Assembly: GCF_030246905.1 (NCBI RefSeq)
Contig: NZ_CP126741.1
Coordinates: forward strand, 558,001 to 622,000
Direction: 5' to 3'
DNA length: 64,000 nt
Source: Microbacterium sp. zg-Y818
GTDB lineage: Bacteria; Actinomycetota; Actinomycetes; Actinomycetales; Microbacteriaceae
Position numbers and translations under genes: made by a program. Shown piece by piece: positions 1 to 8,889 of the stretch (the stretch's first letter is position 1; every line of letters starts with the position of its first letter). The notes below the pieces were generated by a model. The model had not been told where the DNA came from, ran no database searches, and worked only from the letters and a program-made list of their open reading frames with translations.

Positions 1-781
1 CCCGCCGGGCGAAGCTGACCCCGTCGAAGTACGACAGCGTCTCGAAGACCCGCTCCTCCGCGCCCCGGTGCACCGAGAGGTAGCGCACGACCTCCTGATA
101 GGGGTCGCTGTCGGTGAGCCCCACGGCACGCTCGAAATGGCACAGGAACGGCACGTCGGGCATGGCGGCGACGAGGCCGTCGCACAGTCCCGCGACGGCG
201 AGCGTGATGCCTCCGCCCTGGCTGCCCCCGGTAACCGACACGCGCGCCGGGTCCACCTCGGGAAAGGAGCGCACGGCATCCACGGCGCGCACGGCGTCGG
301 TGAAGACGCGTCGGTAGTAGTACGTCTCGGGTGAGTCGATGCCGCGCGTCATGAACCCGTTCGCCGCAGGTCCCGACCCGTGCGGGTCGGGGGTGTCACC
401 GCCGGATCCCCACGCCGAGCCCTGGCCGCGCGTGTCCATGAACAGGTGCGCGTACCCGGCGGAGGCCCACGTGCTGCGCTCACCGGGAAGACCGCGGCCG
501 CCGCCGTAGCCGTTGTACTCCACCACGGCGGGGAGGGGCCCGGTCACGCCTCGCGGCAGGGTCAGCCACGCCCGCACCGGCTCGCCGTCGTACCCGGGGA
601 AGGTGACGTCGTAGACGTCGAAGACCGTGAACGGCGTGTCCACCGGGCGACGGGTCGCCTCGCCTCCGGCGGCGCGGGATGCCGTGAGCGTCCTCGTCCA
701 GAAGTCGTCGAAATCGCGCGGTTCGCGTACCTCGGGGCGGTAGACGGCGAGCTCGGCGGGAGGCAGGTCGAAACGGGGCAC
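1..781 (-). CDS. acetylxylan esterase / cephalosporin-C deacetylase family hydrolase (3' end missing)
   Basis: This alpha/beta-hydrolase of the AXE1 family probably removes acetyl groups from xylan or other acetylated sugars. About 260 N-terminal residues are visible and the frame runs off the left edge; family members are usually about 320 residues, so the catalytic Asp and His are outside the window. The nucleophile elbow GGSQGG is present near residue 180, preceded by the family motif YNGYGGGRG and a DTRGQG segment. I chose the GTG at 781 because AGGG lies about 7 bases upstream; an in-frame GTG at 790 has no spaced ribosome site. No signal peptide is seen, so the enzyme is probably cytoplasmic and acts on imported oligosaccharides. 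It follows the L,D-transpeptidase gene on the same strand by about 30 bases. Confidence 0.8.
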   Translation of the reverse strand, partial: MPRFDLPPAELAVYRPEVREPRDFDDFWTRTLTASRAAGGEATRRPVDTPFTVFDVYDVTFPGYDGEPVRAWLTLPRGVTGPLPAVVEYNGYGGGRGLPGERSTWASAGYAHLFMDTRGQGSAWGSGGDTPDPHGSGPAANGFMTRGIDSPETYYYRRVFTDAVRAVDAVRSFPEVDPARVSVTGGSQGGGITLAVAGLCDGLVAAMPDVPFLCHFERAVGLTDSDPYQEVVRYLSVHRGAEERVFETLSYFDGVSFARR

Positions 782-809
782 GATCGCCACCCTAGAGGGC
801 GGCGGGCGC

Positions 810-2300
810 TCAGTAGTGGATCGACACCTCGACGCCCGGGGCGGCCCAGTCGTACAGCTGCGCAGCGCGCCACTCCGGCATCCCGACGCAGCCGTGGCTG
901 GTGGGCGTGCCCCAGTTGCTGTGCCAGTACACCCCGTGGAAAGCCTGTCCGCCGTTGAAGTACATCATCCACTTCACGTCGGGCTGCACGTAGGGACCGA
1001 GGTCCTCGCCGTTCGGCCCGCGGTACGTGCCGTAGAGCGTCTGCATGGGGTACATGCGCTGGATCGTGTACTCGCCGGGGTAGGTCGGCGCACCCTGCTT
1101 GCCGGTGGAGACCGACCACCCGTCGACCGCGGCGCCGTTCTCGTAGAGGGTGACGCGCTGGGAGCTGAGGTTGACGTCGATGGTGCGCGCCAGCGACGTG
1201 GTCTGGAACTCGGTCTCGACGACCGGCAGCGCGTAGGCCGCGTTGCCGTCGGCGAGCTGCTCGGCGAACCCTGCGGCGATGCCGTCGGTCGATTCCAGCG
1301 CGCGGCCGGTCTGACCCGCCTGGATGTCCCAGAGCTTCTCGCCGGCGGTGTTGGTGATGACGGTGGCGTCGACCGCCTCGCGGGCGACGAGAGCGGGCAG
1401 GGTGTCGACCATCGGCTGGATCGCCGCGGCATCCGCTTCGAACGTCACTTCGCCGTTCTCGCCCGTCGACAGGGTCAGCCAGGATGCCAGCGCCGCCCGG
1501 TCGATCGGCACGGTGCGCTCCTCGCCGATGTAGAAGCCGGCGGAATCGAGCATGGCGTTGAGCGTGTCGACGCCCGCCTGACCTTCTTCGGTGGTGGTGT
1601 TGGCGGGAAGGACGGCACGGCCCGGATCATCGAGCGAGACCGAGCTCGCCCCGTCGTCGAAGGCCTGCTGCAGCGCCGCTTCGACGGCCGTCGGGTCGAT
1701 GCCCTCGCCGTCGATCGCGGGGGTCAGCACGTAGGCCTGCGATGCCGCGTCGAAGGCGACCGTCGCGTCGGTGGGCGCCGTGTACAGCGCGGGGGCAGCG
1801 TCGCGCAGCACTTCCGCCGTCTGCTCGGCGTCGATGGTCACGGTGGCGGCCACGGGATCGCCGAACCACTGGGTGACGTTCCACATGGGGCGCTCGGCGA
1901 AGGCGGCTTCGGCGAGGGCCTGACCGTCGACGCTCGCGCCCAGGTCGGCGGCGGTGACGGTCGCGCCGCCCTCCAGCACGATCTCGGTGCTGCCGAGGCG
2001 CTCGTTGATCACGTCGCCTGCGGCACCGGGGGTGAGCCACCCCACCGGGACGCCGGCCACGGACGTGCCCGGGGCGACCAGCATGAGTGATGCGGCGGCT
2101 GCGCCGAGTGCGAGCGCAGCGGCCGGTACGCCGATCCACAGACCCAGTCGGCGTCGCTTGGGTGCCGCTTCGGCGGGTGCCCAGCGCACGTCGTTTCCGT
2201 CGGTGCGGTCACCTCCTGCGTCGAGGGCAACGGTCGTCGCGTCGTCGGCGGCAGCGCCGTTCGAACTGTCTGCCTCTGGCCTGGTGACCACGTCCGTCAC
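810..2300 (-). CDS. membrane-anchored L,D-transpeptidase (YkuD domain)
   Basis: This enzyme would form 3-3 cross-links in peptidoglycan or anchor proteins to it, using a catalytic cysteine outside the membrane. It is about 496 residues long. A charged cytoplasmic N-terminus of about 50 residues is followed by one membrane segment (about 52-74), then two peptidoglycan-binding-type domains, then a C-terminal YkuD domain. The active-site motif SHGCVGM is intact, with the cysteine near residue 471, and the upstream His is in the HGVYWH motif. I chose the GTG at 2300 because a GGGGGGTGGA purine run precedes it; an in-frame ATG at 2342 would add 14 residues. It is transcribed leftward, divergent from nagB. 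The family call is firm. The exact substrate is not determined by the sequence. Confidence 0.9.
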   Translation of the reverse strand: MTDVVTRPEADSSNGAAADDATTVALDAGGDRTDGNDVRWAPAEAAPKRRRLGLWIGVPAAALALGAAAASLMLVAPGTSVAGVPVGWLTPGAAGDVINERLGSTEIVLEGGATVTAADLGASVDGQALAEAAFAERPMWNVTQWFGDPVAATVTIDAEQTAEVLRDAAPALYTAPTDATVAFDAASQAYVLTPAIDGEGIDPTAVEAALQQAFDDGASSVSLDDPGRAVLPANTTTEEGQAGVDTLNAMLDSAGFYIGEERTVPIDRAALASWLTLSTGENGEVTFEADAAAIQPMVDTLPALVAREAVDATVITNTAGEKLWDIQAGQTGRALESTDGIAAGFAEQLADGNAAYALPVVETEFQTTSLARTIDVNLSSQRVTLYENGAAVDGWSVSTGKQGAPTYPGEYTIQRMYPMQTLYGTYRGPNGEDLGPYVQPDVKWMMYFNGGQAFHGVYWHSNWGTPTSHGCVGMPEWRAAQLYDWAAPGVEVSIHY

Positions 2301-2503
2301 ATTCCACCCCCCGGTCCGTGTGTGCCGATACCTCCGTCCCATGGTAATCGACGCCTGACACGCCGGAGGCAACGGAACGGTCACGGTACGGCGCAGGACG
2401 GCGGCGCGACGTGACCGGCGGCGCGGGAGGACGAGGTGCGGTTGGATGGAGGTGTCGCCTCCGCCGATCGGCGCGGGGCGCCCCATCGAGGAGGAAGCGT
2501 CCT

Positions 2504-3283
2504 ATGGCTGAGATCGTGATCGTCCCGTCGGCAGCGGATGCCGGAGCGCTCGTCGCCGCGGAGATCCTGGGCCTGGTGAAGCGAAAGCCCGACGCCGTGC
2601 TGGGCCTCGCCACCGGCTCCACCCCGCTGCCGGTCTACGAGGCGCTGCGGGCCCGACACGGCGAGGTGGACCTCTCTCGGGTGCGCGGGTTCGCGCTGGA
2701 CGAGTACGTGGGCATCGATCCCGCCCACCCCGAGAGCTACCGCAACGTCATCACGCGGGAGGTCGTCGAGCCGCTCGGGCTGGACCCGGCGCGCGTGCGC
2801 GTGCCGAACGGATCGCTCGAGGGCATCGAGCACGCCGGTGACGACTACGAGCGCGCCATCGCCGAGGCGGGCGGGGTCGACCTGCAGATCCTCGGGATCG
2901 GCACCGACGGACACATCGGCTTCAACGAGCCGGGATCGTCCTTCGCCTCCCGCACCCGCGTGAAGACGCTCACCGCGCAGACGCGCGACGACAACGCGCG
3001 CTTCTTCAACTCGGTCGACGAGGTGCCGATGCACTGCATCACGCAGGGCCTGGGCACCATCCTGTCGGCCCGGCACCTCGTGCTGCTGGCCTTCGGCGAG
3101 GGAAAGGCCGCTGCCGTCGTCGGCGCGGTCGAGGGGCCGGTGACCGCCTCGCTCCCGGGCTCCGCGATCCAGCTGCACCCGCACGCGACGGTCGTGGTCG
3201 ACGAGGCCGCGGCGTCGAAGCTCACGCGGGCGGACTACTACCGCTACACGTGGGAGAACAAGCCGGCCTGGCAGGGTCTCTGA
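2504..3283 (+). CDS. nagB: glucosamine-6-phosphate deaminase
   Basis: NagB converts glucosamine-6-phosphate to fructose-6-phosphate and ammonia, the last step in using N-acetylglucosamine. The protein is 259 residues, normal for the family. The phosphate-binding loop ATGSTP, the LDEYVG motif (catalytic Asp) and GIGTDGHIGFNEPG (active-site Asp, His, Glu) are all present. The ATG at 2504 has GAGGAGGAAG about 8 bases upstream. nagA lies 1.9 kb downstream on the opposite strand, so the two steps are near each other but not co-transcribed. The C-terminal allosteric region typical of enteric NagB is less obvious, so allostery cannot be judged. Confidence 0.96.
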   Translation: MAEIVIVPSAADAGALVAAEILGLVKRKPDAVLGLATGSTPLPVYEALRARHGEVDLSRVRGFALDEYVGIDPAHPESYRNVITREVVEPLGLDPARVRVPNGSLEGIEHAGDDYERAIAEAGGVDLQILGIGTDGHIGFNEPGSSFASRTRVKTLTAQTRDDNARFFNSVDEVPMHCITQGLGTILSARHLVLLAFGEGKAAAVVGAVEGPVTASLPGSAIQLHPHATVVVDEAAASKLTRADYYRYTWENKPAWQGL

Positions 3284-3322
3284 GCGCGGTCCGGGCTCAC
3301 CCGCTCGGCCCGCTCAGCCGGC

Positions 3323-4708
3323 TCAGGGCGCGAAGACCTTGCCGGGGTTGAGGATGCCGAGCGGGTCGAACACACGGGCGATGTCCCGCTGCAGCTGCCA
3401 CTGATCGTCGCCGAGCTCGTCGGCGAGCCATCGCCGCTTGAGCACGCCGATGCCGTGCTCTCCGGTCAGCGTGCCGCCCAGGCGCAAGGCGGCGCGGAAC
3501 AGGTCGTCGGCGGCATCCCAGACGGCCGGCGGCACCTCGGTTCCCTCGAACACGAAGTTCGGGTGCAGGTTGCCGTCGCCGGCGTGCGCCACCGTCGGGA
3601 TCACCATGCCGTGGTCGCGCTCGACGCGGGCGATCTCGTCGAACATCGCCGGCAGGGCGCTGCGGGGCACCGAGACGTCCTCGATGAGGGTCGTACCGAG
3701 GGTCACCATGGCCGGGTGCATCGCGCGGCGCACGGCCAGCAGCCGCTCGCCCTCGGCCTCGTCGGCGGCGAGGGTCACCGTGCCTCCCGCGGCTTTCAGC
3801 ACATCGGCGATGGCCTCGGCCTCGACGTCGGCGGCGGGACCGTCGGTCTGGATCGTGAGCTGGGCGGCGCCCGGGGTGGGAGGCGGCAGCTGCAGCAGCC
3901 GGTGCACGGCCTCGAGGCTGACGGCATCCATCAGCTCCATGATCGCCGGCTGGATGCCCGAGGCGGTCACCGCGGCCGACCCGACGGCGGCCGAGCGGAC
4001 GTCGGAGAAGGTGGCCGCGAGGGTGCGCGTGCCGCCGGGTACGAGACGGCGGAGCTTCAGCGTTGCACCCACGACGACGCCGAGGGTTCCTTCGGAGCCG
4101 ATCATGAGCGCGGTGAGGTCAAGACCGGTGACGCCCTTGACGCTGCGGTGGCCGAGATGCACCAGCCGGCCGTCGGCGAGCACGACGTCCAGGCCCAGCA
4201 CGGCATCGCGGACGACCCCGTACTTGGCGCACAGCAACCCGCCGGCGCCGGTGGCGATGTTGCCGCCGACGGTGGAGATGTCGCGGCTGGCGGGGTCGGG
4301 GGCCCACCACAGTCCGTGCGCGGCCAGCGCCGCGTTGAGCTCGGCGTTGATGATGCCCGGCTCCACCACGGCGAGCAGGTCGTCGGGGCGCACCTCGAGG
4401 ATGCGGTCCATGCCCCGCACCGACAGGGCGATCTCGCCCGCACCTGCGTTGGCGCCGCCGGCGAGTCCGGTACCGGCGCCGCGGGTGACGACGGGCGTGC
4501 GGGTCGCGGTGGCGATCTGCATCGTCTGCTGCACGTCGGCGATGGATGCCGCGTGCACGACGGCCAGGGGGGCCGCAGCGGACGCGTGTCCGGACTTGTC
4601 GGCGCGGGCGGCGTCGAGCGCTTCGTGGGAGGTGTCGACCCGGCTGCCGAGCGCTTCGCGCAGCAGCGCGACCACATCGGGTGCTGCGGGCGGCGCGGCG
4701 GAGGTCAT
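3323..4708 (-). CDS. FAD-binding oxidase, GlcD / D-lactate dehydrogenase type
   Basis: This 461-residue flavoprotein of the FAD_binding_4 / FAD-oxidase_C family oxidises a 2-hydroxyacid such as glycolate or D-lactate. The PP-loop region GAGTGLAGGANAG (about residues 75-90) binds FAD; the C-terminal substrate domain carries HAGDGNLHPN and the GEHGIGVLKRRWL motif. No iron-sulfur domain is fused and no GlcE/GlcF partner is adjacent, so a D-lactate or D-2-hydroxyglutarate type enzyme is as likely as glycolate oxidase. The ATG at 4708 overlaps the stop of the upstream YrdB-like gene by 4 bases (ATGA), so translation is probably coupled. It converges with nagB without a visible terminator between them. 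Confidence 0.88.
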   Translation of the reverse strand: MTSAAPPAAPDVVALLREALGSRVDTSHEALDAARADKSGHASAAAPLAVVHAASIADVQQTMQIATATRTPVVTRGAGTGLAGGANAGAGEIALSVRGMDRILEVRPDDLLAVVEPGIINAELNAALAAHGLWWAPDPASRDISTVGGNIATGAGGLLCAKYGVVRDAVLGLDVVLADGRLVHLGHRSVKGVTGLDLTALMIGSEGTLGVVVGATLKLRRLVPGGTRTLAATFSDVRSAAVGSAAVTASGIQPAIMELMDAVSLEAVHRLLQLPPPTPGAAQLTIQTDGPAADVEAEAIADVLKAAGGTVTLAADEAEGERLLAVRRAMHPAMVTLGTTLIEDVSVPRSALPAMFDEIARVERDHGMVIPTVAHAGDGNLHPNFVFEGTEVPPAVWDAADDLFRAALRLGGTLTGEHGIGVLKRRWLADELGDDQWQLQRDIARVFDPLGILNPGKVFAP

Positions 4709-5106
4709 GCCAGGCGGCGGCGCCCGCTGATGACGCCGACGGTCACGGCGACGATGGCGAACCCGAGTCCCACCCAGGTGTGGCCGAGCGCCCACCAGGC
4801 GATGGTCGCGGCGGCGTAGACGAAGAGCTCGACCAGTGCCCGCACGAACGGGTGCACGGCGAGCACGGCGCGTGGCGACACGAACAGCGCCCACAGCAGG
4901 ATCGCGACGATGGGGGCGCCGATCCCCGCGACGAGGTTCCACGGGAACTCCCACGCCACGAAGCCCCAGAAGGCGAGGGTCGAGAACGCGAACACGCCGC
5001 AGACCGCCGAGAACACGTCCACCGCGGTGAGCGCGCGGCTGGTGTCGGGCTGCGGCGGCTGCGGCTCGGCGGGTTTCGCGGGGCGCACGGAGGGCAGATC
5101 GGACAT
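4705..5106 (-). CDS. YrdB-family (DUF2568) small membrane protein
   Basis: This 133-residue protein has a proline-rich cytoplasmic N-terminus (about 25 residues) and four predicted membrane segments. The pattern matches the YrdB/DUF2568 family of unknown function: a conserved WEFPWNLVAG loop, then a WALGHTWVGLGFAIV segment near the C-terminus. It starts 44 bases after nagA ends and overlaps the GlcD-like gene by 4 bases, so the three leftward genes nagA, this one and the oxidase probably share a transcript. No enzymatic role can be read from the sequence. Confidence 0.75.
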   Translation of the reverse strand: MSDLPSVRPAKPAEPQPPQPDTSRALTAVDVFSAVCGVFAFSTLAFWGFVAWEFPWNLVAGIGAPIVAILLWALFVSPRAVLAVHPFVRALVELFVYAAATIAWWALGHTWVGLGFAIVAVTVGVISGRRRLA

Positions 5107-5150
5107 GGCTTCAGTCTACGTCTGGCGCAGGAGCAGCCCGCCGGGGGCCG

Positions 5151-6308
5151 CTACGCCGGAACGCCGTCCACCCACACCGTCCGCACGGTGAGGTCGGCGT
5201 CCAGCAGCACGGCGTCGGCCGTCGCGCCGACGGCGAGCGACCCCGCCTGCGCGCCGATCGCACGCGCGGGGACGGTGGTGAGCGCCGCGACCGCGTCCGG
5301 CATCGAGACGCCGCACCGGCCGGTGACCATCCGCAGCGCGGCATCCTGCGTCAGCGTCGACCCCGCGATCGATCCGCCGTCGTCCAGGCGCGCCACCCCG
5401 TCGGTGACCGTCACAGCGAGCCCGCCGAGCGTGTAGGCGCCGTCGGCCGAGCCTGCGGCGGCCATCGCATCGGTGATGAGGGCGACGCGACCGGGGGCGC
5501 CCGCGAAGACCAGCCGCATCACGTCGGGGTGCACGTGCGTGCCGTCGGCGATGAGCTCGATCGTGACGCGCTCGTCCCGCATCGCCGCGACGACGGGGCC
5601 CGGCGCGCGGTGATGGATGCCGCGCATGCCGTTGAAGGCATGGGTGAGGATCGTCGCGCCCGCGTCGAAGGCGCGTCGGGCCGCATCGGAGTCGGCGCCG
5701 GTGTGCCCCACGGCCACGGCCACGCCGGCGGCGACGAACCGGGCGATCGCGTCGGATGCCCCCGGCAGCTCGGGGGCGAGGGTCACCTGCCGGATGGTGC
5801 CGTCGCCGGCATCCAGCAGCCGGTCCACGGATGCCGCATCGGGGGCTTGCAGCAGGCCCGCGGTGTGCGCGCCTTTGTGGCCGACGTCGAGGAACGGACC
5901 CTCCAGGTGCGAGCCGAGGATCGTGGCATCCGCCCGGGCCAGGCGCGCGACCGCGGTGACGCGGGAGACCATATCGTCGATCGACGCCGTCACGAGAGAC
6001 AGCACCGCCCGCGTCGTGCCGTGGGCGCGGTGCATCGCGCGGGCCTCGGCGATGGCTTCCGGGCCGTCGTCGAACGCGTGACCCGCACCGCCGTGGCCGT
6101 GGATGTCGACGAAGCCGGGCGTCAGCCAGGCGCCGTCGCCGTCGTGCGCGTCGGCGGGGGAGAGGCCTCGCCAGGAGTCGCCCTGGCCGACGGCGGCGAC
6201 ACGGCCGCCCTGGAACGCCACCCAGGCGTCGTCGGTGATCTCACCGGCGTCGACGAGCCGCACGCGGTGGATGACGAGGTCGACACGGGAAAAGCCCTGG
6301 GTCTGCAC
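5151..6308 (-). CDS. nagA: N-acetylglucosamine-6-phosphate deacetylase
   Basis: NagA removes the acetyl group from N-acetylglucosamine-6-phosphate and feeds NagB. The protein is about 385 residues, typical for the amidohydrolase family. Metal and catalytic motifs are present in order: DIHGHGG, HLEGPF (Glu ligand), [21 protein letters not shown] and LITDAM with the catalytic Asp. I placed the start at the GTG at 6308, which gives a normal N-terminus before the beta-sandwich segment; no strong ribosome site is visible, so the start is less certain than the gene. It is divergent from glyA across the riboswitch region and probably heads a leftward unit with the YrdB-like gene and the FAD oxidase. 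Confidence 0.94.
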   Translation of the reverse strand: MQTQGFSRVDLVIHRVRLVDAGEITDDAWVAFQGGRVAAVGQGDSWRGLSPADAHDGDGAWLTPGFVDIHGHGGAGHAFDDGPEAIAEARAMHRAHGTTRAVLSLVTASIDDMVSRVTAVARLARADATILGSHLEGPFLDVGHKGAHTAGLLQAPDAASVDRLLDAGDGTIRQVTLAPELPGASDAIARFVAAGVAVAVGHTGADSDAARRAFDAGATILTHAFNGMRGIHHRAPGPVVAAMRDERVTIELIADGTHVHPDVMRLVFAGAPGRVALITDAMAAAGSADGAYTLGGLAVTVTDGVARLDDGGSIAGSTLTQDAALRMVTGRCGVSMPDAVAALTTVPARAIGAQAGSLAVGATADAVLLDADLTVRTVWVDGVPA

Positions 6309-6416
6309 GGTAAGCCAGCGTAGCAACGCGGCATGCGCCGCCCGGGGCGCGGGCGCCGCGGGTGAAGACGCCGGGCGGCATCGACGGGGAGCGCGACGCG
6401 GCATCCGCTATGCTCT

Positions 6417-6491
6417 GGGTGTCGCGACTGGCGTTGAGGTGGGCCACCACCGGGGAGCGACCGACAAGGCATTCGACCGCACGCCTGGGCC
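6417..6491 (+). promoter_or_regulatory. ZTP (pfl motif) riboswitch upstream of glyA-folD
   Basis: The RNA here matches the pfl/ZTP riboswitch pattern. P1 pairs GTCGC (6421-6425) with GCGAC (6456-6460) and is followed by the invariant ACTGGCG element. P2 pairs GGTGG (6438-6442) with CCACC (6447-6451), followed by the conserved CGGGGAGCG. The distal CGCCTGGGC (6482-6490) can form the pseudoknot with GGCG (6430-6433). ZTP riboswitches sense the folate-stress alarmone ZTP/ZMP and control one-carbon and purine genes, which fits glyA-folD. The ligand and sense of regulation are inferred from the family; the sequence match is direct. Confidence 0.85.
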
Positions 6492-6530
6492 GGGTCTCGA
6501 TACGCCCGCATCGCGGGCGCCTCGACCACC
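6492..6530. repeat. imperfect palindromic intergenic repeat after the riboswitch
   Basis: The arms GGTCTCGATACGCCCGC and GCGGGCGCCTCGACCACC flank the loop ATC. The inner GCCCGC/GCGGGC stem is perfect and the outer arms pair with a few mismatches. The sequence lies directly between the ZTP aptamer and the glyA ribosome site, so it could act as the expression platform. It also looks like a dispersed palindromic element of Microbacteriaceae, but that resemblance is from memory and unverified. Confidence 0.6.
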
Positions 6531-6561
6531 TCTACGTACCCGCTGCAGTCTGGAGATCGCC

Positions 6562-7836
6562 ATGACCGATTCCGTGTTCAACGCCCCCCTCTCCGAGGTC
6601 GATCCCGAGATCGCCCAGGTGCTCGAGCGGGAACTCGAACGCCAGCGCGGCTACCTCGAGATGATCGCGTCCGAGAACTTCGTGCCGGTCTCGGTGCTGC
6701 AGTCGCAGGGCTCGGTGCTGACCAACAAGTACGCCGAGGGCTACCCGGGTCGCCGCTACTACGGCGGCTGCGAAGAAGTCGACGTCGCCGAGGAGCTCGC
6801 GATCGAGCGGGCGAAGTCGCTCTTCGGCGCGCAGTTCGCCAACGTGCAGCCGCACTCCGGCGCCTCGGCCAACGCCGCGGTGCTGCACGCCATCGCGCGT
6901 CCCGGTGACACGCTGCTGGGTCTGTCGCTGGACCACGGCGGCCACCTCACCCACGGCATGAAGATCAACTTCTCCGGTCGCCTCTACAACATCGTGGCGT
7001 ACGGGGTCGACGCCGAGACGTCGCTGGTGGATATGGACGAGGTACGCCGCCTCGCGATCGAGCACAAGCCGAAGGTGATCATCGCCGGCTGGTCGGCGTA
7101 CCCCCGTCAGCTCGACTTCGCCGCCTTCCGCGCCATCGCCGACGAGGTCGGCGCGCTCCTCTGGGTCGACATGGCGCACTTCGCAGGCCTCGTCGCTGCG
7201 GGCCTCCACCCGAACCCGGTGCCCCACGCGCACGTGGTGTCGTCGACGGTGCACAAGACCATCGGCGGTCCCCGCTCGGGATTCATCCTCAGCAACGACC
7301 CCGACATCGCCAAGAAGATCAACTCCGCCGTCTTCCCCGGCCAGCAGGGCGGGCCGCTCATGCACGTCATCGCCGCCAAGGCGACGGCGTTCAAGCTCGC
7401 GGCGACCCCGGAGTTCGCCGAGCGGCAGGAGCGCGTGCTGCGGGGTGCGGCGATCCTCGCCGATCGCCTCACGCAGCAGGACGTCAAGGATGCCGGCATC
7501 GCCGTGCGCTCGGGCGGCACCGACGTGCACCTGGTGCTGGTGGATCTCCGCGACGCCGCGATCGACGGCAAGCAGGCCGAGGATCTGCTGCACGAGATCC
7601 ACATCACCGTGAACCGCAACGCCGTCCCCAACGACCCCCGGCCGCCGATGGTCACCTCGGGCCTGCGCATCGGCACGCCCGCGCTCGCGACCCGCGGCTT
7701 CGGCGACGCCGAGTTCACCGAGGTCGCCGACATCATCGCCCAGGCGCTGCTGCCCGGTGCCGACCTCGAGGCGCTGCGCGTACGCGTCGCTGCCCTCACC
7801 GCGGCGTTCCCCCTCTACCCCGGCCTGCAGCAGTGA
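6562..7836 (+). CDS. glyA: serine hydroxymethyltransferase
   Basis: GlyA interconverts serine and glycine with transfer of a one-carbon unit to tetrahydrofolate, using pyridoxal phosphate in the cytoplasm. The 424-residue length is normal. Visible motifs are [24 protein letters not shown], the cofactor Asp in [11 protein letters not shown] and the Schiff-base lysine in [13 protein letters not shown]. The ATG at 6562 has GGAGA about 7 bases upstream. The stop overlaps the folD start by 4 bases (GTGA), so the two are coupled. Expression is probably controlled by the ZTP riboswitch just upstream. Confidence 0.98.
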   Translation: MTDSVFNAPLSEVDPEIAQVLERELERQRGYLEMIASENFVPVSVLQSQGSVLTNKYAEGYPGRRYYGGCEEVDVAEELAIERAKSLFGAQFANVQPHSGASANAAVLHAIARPGDTLLGLSLDHGGHLTHGMKINFSGRLYNIVAYGVDAETSLVDMDEVRRLAIEHKPKVIIAGWSAYPRQLDFAAFRAIADEVGALLWVDMAHFAGLVAAGLHPNPVPHAHVVSSTVHKTIGGPRSGFILSNDPDIAKKINSAVFPGQQGGPLMHVIAAKATAFKLAATPEFAERQERVLRGAAILADRLTQQDVKDAGIAVRSGGTDVHLVLVDLRDAAIDGKQAEDLLHEIHITVNRNAVPNDPRPPMVTSGLRIGTPALATRGFGDAEFTEVADIIAQALLPGADLEALRVRVAALTAAFPLYPGLQQ

Positions 7837-8723
7837 CCGCGGTCCGGCTCGACGGCGTCGCGACGGCGGCCGCGATCAAGGACGAGCTGCGCACGCGGGT
7901 GGCGGCGCTGGCGGAGAAGGGCATCGTCCCGGGCATCGCGACCGTGCTGGTGGGGGCCGATCCGGCATCCCAGCTGTACGTCGGCATGAAGCACAAGCAG
8001 TCCGAGGCGATCGGGATGAACTCGATCCAGCGTGAGCTCCCCGCCGACGCCACCCAGCAGCAGGTCGAGGAGCTGATCGACGAGCTCAACGCCGACCCCA
8101 CCTGCCACGGCTACATCGTGCAGCTGCCGCTGCCGAAGCACCTGGACACCGACGCGATCCTGGAGCGGATCGACCCGGCGAAGGATGCCGATGGCCTCCA
8201 CCCGACCAACCTCGGTCGGCTCGTGCTCAACGTCAACACGCCCATCACCACGCCGCTTCCGTGCACCCCCCGGGGCGTCATCGAACTGCTCACCCGCAAC
8301 GGCTACGATCTGGCGGGCAAGCATGTCGTCGTCGTCGGCCGCGGGGTCACCATCGGCCGGTCGATCGGGCTGCTGCTGACCCGCCGCGAGTACAACGCGA
8401 CGGTGACGCTGACCCACACCGGCACGGTCGACCTCGGCCGTCACCTGCGCGAGGCCGATGTCATCGTCGCCGCGGCGGGCGTGAAGCACATCGTGCGGGC
8501 CGAGGATGTGCGCCCCGGCGCCGCCGTGCTCGACGTCGGCGTCACGCGCGAACTCGACCCCGAGACCGGCAAGAGCCGCGTCTTCGGCGACGTCGCCCCC
8601 GACGTGGCGGAGGTCGCCGGGTACCTGTCGCCGAACCCGGGCGGGGTCGGTCCGATGACGGTCGCGCTGCTGATGACCAACGTGGTCGAGGCCGCCGAGC
8701 GCGCCGCCGCCCGCACCGCCTGA
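7833..8723 (+). CDS. folD: bifunctional methylenetetrahydrofolate dehydrogenase / cyclohydrolase
   Basis: FolD oxidises 5,10-methylene-THF to methenyl-THF (NADP-dependent) and hydrolyses it to 10-formyl-THF, taking the one-carbon unit made by GlyA. The 296-residue protein has the [14 protein letters not shown] motif with the catalytic lysine, the [10 protein letters not shown] motif, [10 protein letters not shown], and the nucleotide-binding [14 protein letters not shown] segment. The GTG start at 7833 overlaps the glyA stop. Downstream is an inverted repeat that probably ends the operon. Confidence 0.98.
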   Translation: MTAVRLDGVATAAAIKDELRTRVAALAEKGIVPGIATVLVGADPASQLYVGMKHKQSEAIGMNSIQRELPADATQQQVEELIDELNADPTCHGYIVQLPLPKHLDTDAILERIDPAKDADGLHPTNLGRLVLNVNTPITTPLPCTPRGVIELLTRNGYDLAGKHVVVVGRGVTIGRSIGLLLTRREYNATVTLTHTGTVDLGRHLREADVIVAAAGVKHIVRAEDVRPGAAVLDVGVTRELDPETGKSRVFGDVAPDVAEVAGYLSPNPGGVGPMTVALLMTNVVEAAERAAARTA

Positions 8724-8802
8724 CCGCCCCCGGGGTACGTCGCTCCCCGCGCCCGTTCGACTGCACGGCCCGCCGGACCCTGCCTGACCGGTGAGACGAC
8801 AA

Positions 8803-8847
8803 CTGGCGGCCGAGACAGTGGTTGTCACCCACGGTCTCGGCCGCCAG
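8803..8847. terminator. inverted repeat between convergent folD and subtilase genes
   Basis: CTGGCGGCCGAGAC (8803-8816) and GTCTCGGCCGCCAG (8834-8847) form a perfect 14-bp stem with a 17-base loop. An alternative short stem, GACAAC (8798-8803) with GTTGTC (8821-8826), overlaps it. There is no U-run. The position between two converging genes makes it a likely bidirectional terminator. Confidence 0.6.
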
Positions 8848-8857
8848 ATGCGGTCTC

Positions 8858-8889
8858 AGCGGCTAGCGCACCGAGCGGTCAGCGCACCG
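8858..8889. repeat. 16-bp tandem duplication across the subtilase stop codon
   Basis: AGCGGCTAGCGCACCG (8858-8873) is followed directly by AGCGGTCAGCGCACCG (8874-8889), with two adjacent differences. The second copy contains the last codons and stop of the subtilase gene. Confidence 0.7.

Noticed and set aside
2301..2486. N-terminal extension of the L,D-transpeptidase
   Set aside because: The extra residues are Arg-rich, lack family similarity and overlap the promoter region shared with nagB; the GTG at 2300 has a ribosome site.
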